NCBI GenBank assembly: GCA_003223695.1
Contig: QHVY01000340.1
Span: 1 to 7,145 of the forward strand
Direction: 5' to 3'
From: Acidobacteriota bacterium
GTDB lineage: Bacteria; Acidobacteriota; Thermoanaerobaculia; Gp7-AA8
Length of the DNA: 7,145 nucleotides
Shown here: piece by piece, positions 1 to 5,269 of the stretch
Position numbering within the stretch: position 1 is the stretch's first letter
Layout: each line of letters begins with the position of its first letter
Program-made: the position numbers and the translations under genes
The notes under the pieces: generated by a model
Seen by the model: only the letters and a program-made list of their open reading frames with translations
What the model was told of the DNA's origin: nothing
Database searches by the model: none

Positions 1-289
1 CCTCGAAGATCGACAGCCGCTGCTGCAGTTTTGCATCCTGGGCAACGTAGTCGACGAGCGGCTGAGGCAGCGCGTCTCCGACGAGTTGCGATCCGAGGGC
101 CTGACGAGAGCCGGCAAGCTCGGGGAGGTCGTATTTCGTGAGCTTCTTCCGCTGCGCCTCCGGAAGCGGCGTCGCCATCGCAGCGCCGAGTGGGGCGGCG
201 TCAACACTATTGATATCGTGTGGCGTCTGGGCGAGTAAGGACGTAACGATAATGGGATGTAAGACGATCAGAAGAGTTTTGCGAATCAC
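1..289 (-). CDS. Exported protein of unknown function, N-terminal 96 codons (cut by window start)
   Basis: I do not recognise this gene. Reading leftward from GTG at 289, the frame stays open to the window edge. It begins MIRKTLLIVLHPIIVTSLLAQ: a short basic start, a hydrophobic core and a plausible signal peptidase site near residues 18-21. It is therefore probably exported across the inner membrane. The mature part is polar and rich in Pro, Ala, Leu and Gln, with no motif I can name (it includes the segment KYDLPELAGSRQALGSQL). The GTG start overlaps the TGA stop of the upstream nucleotidyltransferase as GTGA (289-286). That supports this start and suggests translational coupling, because no clear Shine-Dalgarno precedes it. 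It is the last visible gene of the leftward operon. A different frame in the same region, ending near 207, is a shadow. Confidence 0.75.
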   Translation of the reverse strand, partial: MIRKTLLIVLHPIIVTSLLAQTPHDINSVDAAPLGAAMATPLPEAQRKKLTKYDLPELAGSRQALGSQLVGDALPQPLVDYVAQDAKLQQRLSIFE

Positions 290-1479
290 TCACGATTAAG
301 ATACTTGATCGCCATTTCCCGCGCAAAAGAGCGGGCCTGGTCCGGGTTGATCTCCCCCATGAAGACCGCCTCGCGCGTGCGCTCCAGCGCCTTGGCAATG
401 TGCGGCCCGGAAGGGACTTCCAGATCGCTGCCGCGCAGTGGAAGGCGGAAGTTCTTGTATTCGAGGAATTTGGATACCTGATCGGGCGGCAGAAGGGCCA
501 GCAGCTCCGCCGAGGCATGTCTGAGCAGCTTGAAACGGTGCCGGTCGGACGCCGCTTCGGACAGCGCATCGATGTAGCGCGGAATCTCGTTTGCGATCTG
601 CATCACCACGCGCGCCCGTAACTGCGACAGGCCCGATCCCTCGAGATCCACCGGCGATGCATTTCCGTACAGAATCGCGCTCGTGTAAAGCACTTCGCGA
701 TCAAGCGCCGGATTTGACTGCAGAACCTGGCGCGTGTGCTCGAGCCGGGCCGGATCGATTGCGCGCCGGCCGAAGAGGACTTCGAGCGCGCCGGCATTGT
801 GGAGCGCTTCGATCACTTGCGGCGCATTTTGCTCCTCGAACGCGAGGGCGAGCTCTCGCCACAGTCGCTCCTTCGAAACGGTTGTTAGCGCGCCGGAGCG
901 AATTGCTTCGCGCATCAGCTCCTGCGTGTGCGCATCGATGGAGAAGCCGAGGCGGGTGGCGAGGCGAACGGCGCGATAGATGCGCGTCGGATCGTCGATG
1001 AAGCTTTGGTCGTGCAGCACGCGCACGATCTTGTTTTCGAGATCGCGCTGGCCGCCGGTCGGATCGTGCAGCTCGCCGGAGATGACATCGAGGGCGATCG
1101 CATTGATCGCAAAATCGCGTCGCAGAAGATCATCGCTCAACGTTCCCGGGCTGACGCTCGGCAGCGCGCCCGGCTGCCGGTACTTCTCGCTGCGTGCGCT
1201 GGCGACATCGATTTCCGGAAATTCGTCGGCAGTGACTTTGTACGTCATGAACTGCGGATAGGAGCGCACGCGTCCGTTGATGCGCTTGGCGATGCCGCGA
1301 GCGAGCGTAGAGCTGCCTTCCTCGAGCGTGAAATCGAGGTCGATGACGCTTCGGCCTAACAGGAGATCGCGAACGGGGCCGCCGACGAGATACGGGCGCA
1401 GCTTTTTCTCCGCGGCGACTTCTTTCACGAGGTCGAGCGCGCGGCGCTGTTGAGCGACAAGGCTGTCGAGGCGAGTCAT
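286..1479 (-). CDS. CCA-adding enzyme / poly(A) polymerase family nucleotidyltransferase
   Basis: Class II tRNA nucleotidyltransferase family, cytoplasmic. Members add C, C and A, or A only, to tRNA 3' ends, or polyadenylate RNA. The 397 residues show the head-domain flexible motif GGPVRDLLLG (33-42), catalytic carboxylates D47 and D49 (IDLDF), a third Asp at D91 followed by the usual ASARSEKY, and RRDFAINA (120-127). DPTGGQRDLENK (139-150) follows. DDPTRIYRAVRLATRLGF (162-179) matches the family's EDxxR nucleotide-selecting motif, with D163 and R166. ERLWREL (204-210) and a C-terminal GSDL (350-353) complete the set. There is no HD domain. Length is normal for a single-domain member. All visible catalytic residues are intact, so it should be active. 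CCA-adding, CC-only, A-only and poly(A) activities cannot be separated by eye. Its ATG overlaps the upstream glycosyltransferase stop as ATGA (1479-1476), and its own stop overlaps the next start. Confidence 0.93.
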   Translation of the reverse strand: MTRLDSLVAQQRRALDLVKEVAAEKKLRPYLVGGPVRDLLLGRSVIDLDFTLEEGSSTLARGIAKRINGRVRSYPQFMTYKVTADEFPEIDVASARSEKYRQPGALPSVSPGTLSDDLLRRDFAINAIALDVISGELHDPTGGQRDLENKIVRVLHDQSFIDDPTRIYRAVRLATRLGFSIDAHTQELMREAIRSGALTTVSKERLWRELALAFEEQNAPQVIEALHNAGALEVLFGRRAIDPARLEHTRQVLQSNPALDREVLYTSAILYGNASPVDLEGSGLSQLRARVVMQIANEIPRYIDALSEAASDRHRFKLLRHASAELLALLPPDQVSKFLEYKNFRLPLRGSDLEVPSGPHIAKALERTREAVFMGEINPDQARSFAREMAIKYLNRE

Positions 1480-2156
1480 GTGTTGAGGAGTTGCATCAGC
1501 GCGCGGAGGCGCCTGCTCGGGTGAAACTTCGAGATCGTCTGTTTCGCGGCCTCGATTTTTTGCTGAGCAACCTCCGGTATGAACAGGGCGGCTAGTATCG
1601 CATGAGTCAGTTCGTTCGCATCGCCCGGCGGAACGAGCAGCCCGGTGCGGCCCTTTTCGAGACGCTGCAGATTGATCGGAGTACGCGCCGCCACTACGAT
1701 TTTTCCAGTAACCTGCGCTTCAGCGACGAATCCATCGAAATCGTTTTCATCGATCGCGGGATCGATCCACGCATCGAACGGTGAGAAGTCCGTGGGTGGA
1801 TCATCGAGCAACAGCCAGTCGATGTCGTCTCGAGTGCGATGGAGACGCGCCATCGCCTGCTCGATCAGCGGGATGATCGAGCGCCGGTGAAACGAGGCGA
1901 TGGTGTGCAACGTAGGACCGGCTCTTAGCCGGTCCACGCCGGCTGGAGAGCCGGCGCTACGTTGGCTGAAATACCGCTCTTCCACCGCCTCGGGCAGCTC
2001 CGACATCGGCGAGCGGCCGTAGATTAGCGTCACATCGGCCCTTATACGCCGTCCGATGAAGACCTCATGCTCCCGCTTCAGCCCTTCAAAATCGATTCGC
2101 TGCGACTTCTTTTCGTACTCTGTCGGGCGGGCCGGAAGGACCTGAAGAATGCGCAT
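1476..2156 (-). CDS. Short GT4-like glycosyltransferase carrying an in-frame palindromic insert
   Basis: The C-terminal half resembles the nucleotide-sugar-binding domain of GT-B (GT4) glycosyltransferases. NDFDGFVAEAQVTGKIVVAA (138-157) aligns with the usual E-x7-E block, with N138 in place of the first Glu and E146 as the second. RLEKGRTGLLVPPGDANEL (165-183) matches the typical G-GLLV-PGD segment. The protein has 226 residues, whereas GT4 enzymes usually have 350-400, and there is no full N-terminal Rossmann domain. It may be a reduced or non-catalytic homologue. Residues 65-83 (QRSAGSPAGVDRLRAGPTL) are encoded by the double-hairpin element at 1909-1963, so they are probably a surface insertion. 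The gene heads the leftward operon and is coupled by ATGA to the nucleotidyltransferase. No Shine-Dalgarno precedes its ATG, but a TACAAT box lies 13 nt upstream. Acceptor and sugar are unknown. Confidence 0.75.
   Translation of the reverse strand: MRILQVLPARPTEYEKKSQRIDFEGLKREHEVFIGRRIRADVTLIYGRSPMSELPEAVEERYFSQRSAGSPAGVDRLRAGPTLHTIASFHRRSIIPLIEQAMARLHRTRDDIDWLLLDDPPTDFSPFDAWIDPAIDENDFDGFVAEAQVTGKIVVAARTPINLQRLEKGRTGLLVPPGDANELTHAILAALFIPEVAQQKIEAAKQTISKFHPSRRLRALMQLLNT
1909..1963. repeat. Double-hairpin palindromic element inside the glycosyltransferase gene
   Basis: Outer arms AACGTAG (1909-1915) and CTACGTT (1957-1963) are perfect inverted repeats. They enclose two hairpins. The first is GACCGGC/GCCGGTC (1916-1922 with 1928-1934, loop TCTTA). 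The second is GCCGGCT/AGCCGGC (1938-1944 with 1949-1955, loop GGAG). The CAC linker lies between them. The result is a three-way-junction shape in single-stranded DNA or RNA. The element stays in frame and adds about 19 residues to the host protein. It has the same plan as the element at 5535-5583. Confidence 0.85.
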
Positions 2157-2169
2157 CTTGGGCGGCGCA

Positions 2170-2178
2170 TTGTAGAAT
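2170..2178. promoter_or_regulatory. Overlapping divergent -10 boxes in the 29-bp gap between the two operons
   Basis: On the + strand TAGAAT occupies 2173-2178, ending 7 nt before the TTG at 2186. On the - strand TACAAT reads 2175 to 2170, ending 13 nt before the ATG at 2156. The two boxes overlap and together could fire both operons from one site. No convincing -35 hexamer is seen on either side, and transcripts would have leaders of only about 0-7 nt. This is an inference from near-consensus -10 sequences. Confidence 0.4.
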
Positions 2179-2185
2179 TAACCGC

Positions 2186-3481
2186 TTGATTCAGCAGACG
2201 ATCGGCATTTACAGCTCTTCGGACTTGGTGTCCACATTGAGGCAGAAATGCCCAGAGCTCACGTTTGCCGATTCCGGAATTGAACGGGAAGTCAGCCGGA
2301 TCGCGGTGATCGACCGCGACTCCCACTCGATGCTCACACCTCCGCCGCGAAAGAGCATCGTCCGGATCGTCCTCGACATGGAAGAGCCCGCGCAGCGGCG
2401 GCAGGGCGAGATTTACATCGACCGCAAATCGTTTCTCACAAAACCGCACGAGTATCTGTCGTTTGCGTGCGATCTCGTTGATGCCGCGGTGCACGCGGCG
2501 CAGTTGGAAACAGAGGTCGAGTTTCTCAAGCAGATTCACGAGTTGATGTCGCTCGCCGACGCGCAAGCCGTTTCCGAGCGCATCACCCGCACCGTACTCG
2601 ATCTCCTCGGTCTGCCGCGCGGAACACTCTTTCTGCACGATCCACGGCTCGAGCGCTACGTGGTCAGCTTCACCAACGACCCCGACGCGCATGAGACGGG
2701 CGAGTTCCTGCCCGGCATTCCCTCCGATTTGCTGCAGCGCGCGCTGTCATCAGGACATTCGTTTGCCGCCGATCGCGCCGCGGGCATGATCGTGATTCCA
2801 CTGCAGATCGAGCATGATCTCGTCGGCGTGATCCGAGTACCGCTCGCATCGACCGACACTCTCGATGAAGCCAAAGTCGAGGAAGTGTCGCAATACGTAC
2901 GCGCGGTGGCCTCGGTTCTCGGCAACATCTATCAGTTGTCGGCCAGCCGCGATCTGGCGATGCGCGATGATCTGACGAAAGCTTTCAACCGGCGCTTTTT
3001 CGAAAGCTACCTCGATGAAGAAATCGAGCGCTCCCGGCGCTACGGCTCGCTCTTCAGCATCATCTTTCTCGACCTCGACGACTTGAAGATGGTCAACAAT
3101 TTCTACGGCCATCTCACGGGCTCGCGCACGCTGCAGGAAGTGGCCAAACGAATTCTCGCCGCCGTCCGAACGATCGATAAAGTGATCCGCTTCGGCGGCG
3201 ACGAATTCTGCATCGTCCTGCCGGAGACGGATCAGGAGCAGGCGCTGGCCGTGGCGAACCGCGTCCGCAAAGCGATGACCGCAGCGTCGTTCATCATCGA
3301 CGGCTCCGTTGAGATCTCGGTGACCGCGAGTTTCGGCATCGCCACCTATCCTACGCACGGCCTGAGCAAAGACGACCTGATCCGCCAGGCGGATGCGGCG
3401 ATGTATCGCGTGAAATCGACGACGAAAAATGCCGTCGGCCTTGCGTCCGTTGAGCACATCCGGCCCGCATCCGCGCAATAA
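2186..3481 (+). CDS. Pseudo-receiver/GAF/GGDEF nucleotide cyclase with the Hypr-type Ser (candidate cGAMP or c-di-GMP synthase)
   Basis: This 431-residue cytosolic signalling enzyme condenses two nucleoside triphosphates into a cyclic dinucleotide. Residues 1-105 look like a receiver fold, with VIDRD (41-45) at the phospho-Asp strand and TKP (85-87) at the conserved Lys. The N-terminal acidic pair is replaced by SSSD, so phosphorylation is doubtful. A linker helix and a GAF-like domain follow (about 115-250). The GGDEF domain (about 254-420) has metal ligand D296 in FLDLDDLK, an intact GGDEF (337-341), and an I-site RTID (328-331) exactly five residues before it, implying product inhibition. 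The guanine-contacting Asp of GHxxGD (PleD D344) is Ser313 in GHLTGS, as in Hypr GGDEF enzymes that make 3',3'-cGAMP. The preceding NxD position is N305. The start is TTG with no Shine-Dalgarno; the next in-frame ATG (2330) would cut into the receiver-like domain. Confidence 0.9.
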   Translation: MIQQTIGIYSSSDLVSTLRQKCPELTFADSGIEREVSRIAVIDRDSHSMLTPPPRKSIVRIVLDMEEPAQRRQGEIYIDRKSFLTKPHEYLSFACDLVDAAVHAAQLETEVEFLKQIHELMSLADAQAVSERITRTVLDLLGLPRGTLFLHDPRLERYVVSFTNDPDAHETGEFLPGIPSDLLQRALSSGHSFAADRAAGMIVIPLQIEHDLVGVIRVPLASTDTLDEAKVEEVSQYVRAVASVLGNIYQLSASRDLAMRDDLTKAFNRRFFESYLDEEIERSRRYGSLFSIIFLDLDDLKMVNNFYGHLTGSRTLQEVAKRILAAVRTIDKVIRFGGDEFCIVLPETDQEQALAVANRVRKAMTAASFIIDGSVEISVTASFGIATYPTHGLSKDDLIRQADAAMYRVKSTTKNAVGLASVEHIRPASAQ

Positions 3482-3483
3482 GA

Positions 3484-3558
3484 GTGCCCTGTGCCCAGTA
3501 CCCAGTGCTCCGTCACGACCAGCCCGGCACTGGGCACCGGGCACTGGGCACTAGGCAC
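3484..3558. repeat. Intergenic heptamer-phased inverted repeat (GTGCCCA family)
   Basis: This element fills nearly all of the gap between the cyclase stop (3479-3481) and the next ATG (3565). The left arm 3484-3511 is four direct heptamers based on GTGCCCA. The right arm 3531-3558 is four heptamers of the reverse complement, TGGGCAC. When folded, 22 of 28 positions match, around a 19-nt loop that starts with another GC-rich piece (CCCGGCAC). There is no T-run after it, so it is not a standard intrinsic terminator. It could form a strong mRNA hairpin just before the DUF4388 start codon. Confidence 0.85.
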
Positions 3559-3564
3559 TAAAGA

Positions 3565-4572
3565 ATGTCAGAAGAACTGAGCATTCAGGGAACGCTCGCG
3601 GAGACGACCGTTCCCGATCTTTTTCGATCGCTGATACGCAGCAGCGAAACCGCGATCGTCTCCCTCGAGGGCCTCGGGCGCACGGATGTGATCTATGTGA
3701 CCGAGGGAAAGATCGTCTTCGCTTCCAGCACCGATCCCGACATGGGACTCGGTGAAGTTCTTCTGCGCGGCGGCGAGCTGAATCTGCAGCAGTACAACCA
3801 GGCGAGCGAACGCCTCGTCACTCCGCGTCGGTTCGGCGCGCTGCTGGTCGAGCTCGGATTTTTGAAGCCGGAAGACCTCAGCCGCGCTGTCGAGCGGCAG
3901 ACCAGCGCGATCGTGTTGAACGCAATGCGATATCGCACCGGCAGCTACACGATCGAATTCACGCGCGAATTTCCTGACGAGATCATCACGCTGCCGCTCT
4001 CCACCGAGCGGCTGATTCTCGACGGAATTCAAAGCATCGGCTTCTGGTCCCTGATCACGCGCGGGCTCGGCCGGCTCGATCGAATTCTCGAACAGGCGCC
4101 CGGCTCGAACGCCCGCAGCTTCGCCCTGGAGCTGAATGAAGAAGAAAACCAGGTGAATCTGATTCAGGACGCGGAGGGCGCCACCGTCGTCGAAACGAGA
4201 GCAGCCGAGGAGAGTGAGTACGAGCTGGCGGCGCTGGTAGAACGCTACAACACCGCTTATCAAGGAATCTTCGCGGTCGTCTTTCAGAAAATCGGGGATC
4301 ACATCTACGACTTCGTCGATCGCGTCGTGTTGCACCTGTCGCCGGAGACCCTTCCGTATCTAAGCGGGATGAACATGGTCAACGAGGGGCGGGTGGACTT
4401 CGATCAGCTGCTCAATAATCTGATCGCTTCGGGATCGGAGAACCAGGGCCTCATCGTGCACACCGTGCTACACGAGCTGTTGTACGGCTGGATTCTCGAG
4501 GTGAAGAGTGAGTTCGGCGGGACATCGCTGGAGAGAGATGTCATCGCCATGGTTCAGAAGGTGAAACGGTAG
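3565..4572 (+). CDS. DUF4388 protein with an embedded MshEN-like cyclic-dinucleotide-binding motif
   Basis: A cytosolic protein of 335 residues with no signal peptide or membrane segment. The N-terminal part (about 4-55) fits the DUF4388/PatA-N type: GTLAETTVPDLFRSLIRSSE, then YVTEGKIVFASS. The closing strand of that domain seems to be NAMRYRTGSYTIEF (119-132). Between them sits a helical insert. Its residues 89-112, from RRFGALLVELG to LSRAVERQ, fit the 24-residue MshEN consensus at R89, G91, L94, G98, L100, L105 and Q112. A weaker copy lies at 61-84 (GLGEVLLRGGEL), lacking the Arg and Gln. The remaining C-terminus is acidic, then helical (about 215-333), with no family I can name. It follows the GGDEF enzyme on the same strand, which suggests a receptor or adaptor for its product. 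The ATG lacks a strong Shine-Dalgarno; an AGG about 9 nt upstream is the only candidate. Confidence 0.82.
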   Translation: MSEELSIQGTLAETTVPDLFRSLIRSSETAIVSLEGLGRTDVIYVTEGKIVFASSTDPDMGLGEVLLRGGELNLQQYNQASERLVTPRRFGALLVELGFLKPEDLSRAVERQTSAIVLNAMRYRTGSYTIEFTREFPDEIITLPLSTERLILDGIQSIGFWSLITRGLGRLDRILEQAPGSNARSFALELNEEENQVNLIQDAEGATVVETRAAEESEYELAALVERYNTAYQGIFAVVFQKIGDHIYDFVDRVVLHLSPETLPYLSGMNMVNEGRVDFDQLLNNLIASGSENQGLIVHTVLHELLYGWILEVKSEFGGTSLERDVIAMVQKVKR

Positions 4573-4616
4573 CGGGTGGCGGGTAGCGGGTGGGCCACCC
4601 ACTGCCCGCCACCCGC
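4572..4616. repeat. Intergenic heptamer-phased inverted repeat (GCGGGTG/A family), copy 1
   Basis: The left arm is three GCGGGTR heptamers (4572-4592). The right arm is their reverse complement. Together they make a near-perfect 45-nt palindrome centred at 4594, with one mismatch (4587/4601) and one wobble (4584/4604). It starts on the final G of the TAG stop codon of the DUF4388 gene. A further partial unit (AGCCCG) follows. No T-run follows. The same family recurs at 5809-5870. Confidence 0.85.
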
Positions 4617-4624
4617 AGCCCGTT

Positions 4625-4630
4625 TACAAT
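4625..4630 (+). promoter_or_regulatory. Possible -10 box (TACAAT)
   Basis: TACAAT differs from TATAAT at one position and lies 8 nt after the palindrome at 4572-4616. No -35 hexamer is evident at 16-18 bp, as that space is inside the palindrome. Initiation about 7 nt downstream would start the mRNA near 4637-4639, at a GTG/ATG pair in a different frame from the gene that follows. Treat it as a candidate only. Confidence 0.35.
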
Positions 4631-4663
4631 AACCAGTGATGCGCCGTCCCTTGGTACTCGCGT

Positions 4664-5245
4664 TTGAGCGATTACTCATGGATCGAATCGGTGCGCAAAG
4701 CGCAGCCGGTGCCGCAGCCGACTGCGTCGCGCAAGCAGATGATCGAGTCTGCTCTCGAAACAAACAAGAGACTCGAGCCGACATACGTCGCCTTCATCGA
4801 CAGACTCAAGGAGTACAACGATCGGACGCACGATCCGCGTGCCGCGAAGTTCCTTGCGCGGGAGAAGATCCTCGTCGGCGATCAGTACATGGACCTCCTG
4901 TCGCGATACGACAAAGCGCTGGAGTTCTATCGCGCGGCAGTGGAGCTCGATCCGACGAATCAGGATGCGAATCAGCGCATCGCCATCGCGGAGAGTCGCC
5001 GTTTCGTATCGATGACCGCGTTCGCGAATGTGCACGCGGGGATGAAGGAAGACGACGTTCGCAAACTCGTCGGCCTTCCTCGCGAAGATTGGATCAAACA
5101 GGTCGTGCAGAACGGTCGCGTCTATTCCGTCTGGATCTATCCGAAGTCGGACGGCGGCGCATCGGCCATCTACTTTGACAACAGCGTCGTGTATCACACA
5201 AACTGGAATGCGGCGGCGCCGCCAGCGGCGGCCCAGAGCCGATAG
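4664..5245 (+). CDS. TPR plus SmpA/BamE-like domain protein of unknown function
   Basis: A soluble-looking protein of 193 residues, not assigned to a named family. Residues 74-107 form one recognisable tetratricopeptide repeat (YDKALEFYRAAVELDPTN). The C-terminal part (about 118-182) has NVHAGMKEDDVRKLVGLP, the typical opening of SmpA/OmlA (BamE) folds, followed by a strand-rich stretch ending YFDNSVVYHTNWN. That fold is common in envelope proteins, yet no signal peptide or lipobox is visible from this start. TTG at 4664 is the most upstream start possible in frame: a stop lies at 4637-4639 and no other start codon intervenes. It has no Shine-Dalgarno. GTG at 4691 and ATG at 4739 are alternatives. 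An ATG at 4639 in another frame encodes MRRPLVLAFERLL, which resembles the beginning of a signal peptide. A lost N-terminus is possible but unproven. The SPOR gene starts 24 nt downstream. Confidence 0.75.
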   Translation: MSDYSWIESVRKAQPVPQPTASRKQMIESALETNKRLEPTYVAFIDRLKEYNDRTHDPRAAKFLAREKILVGDQYMDLLSRYDKALEFYRAAVELDPTNQDANQRIAIAESRRFVSMTAFANVHAGMKEDDVRKLVGLPREDWIKQVVQNGRVYSVWIYPKSDGGASAIYFDNSVVYHTNWNAAAPPAAAQSR

Positions 5246-5256
5246 TCCATGGAAGC

Positions 5257-5262
5257 GGAGGG
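5257..5262 (+). promoter_or_regulatory. Shine-Dalgarno GGAGGG that sets the SPOR gene start
   Basis: GGAGGG ends 7 nt before the ATG at 5270. The earlier in-frame ATG at 5249 lies upstream of this site and has no Shine-Dalgarno of its own. This is the clearest ribosome binding site in the window, which otherwise has weak ones. Confidence 0.75.
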
Positions 5263-5269
5263 CGTGCAA

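Noticed and set aside
2750..3544. A long antisense reading frame opposite the GGDEF gene
   Set aside because: It is rich in Arg, His and Asp without a recognisable motif, and it mirrors the codon structure of the strong GGDEF gene on the other strand.
3484..3558. Intrinsic transcription terminator
   Set aside because: A strong hairpin exists, but no T-run follows it, and the next gene starts 7 nt later. The same holds for the palindromes at 4572 and 5809.
3482..3564. Riboswitch (for example a cGAMP- or c-di-GMP-responsive GEMM type) before the DUF4388 gene
   Set aside because: The gap is fully accounted for by the heptamer palindrome, and no GEMM-like tetraloop and receptor arrangement is visible.
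3568..4335. A long antisense reading frame opposite the DUF4388 gene
   Set aside because: No domain or ribosome binding site is visible. It is explained as a shadow of the + strand gene.
4636..5178. An overlapping rightward reading frame of 180 codons with a GTG/ATG start under a TACAAT box
   Set aside because: Its product is dominated by Arg, Ser and Gly with no domain, as expected from an out-of-frame reading of GC-rich coding DNA. The other frame has a clear TPR and SmpA-like domain. Only its first few codons are kept as a question about the start.
5249..5269. Upstream ATG as start of the SPOR gene
   Set aside because: It has no Shine-Dalgarno, while GGAGGG sits 7 nt before the in-frame ATG at 5270.
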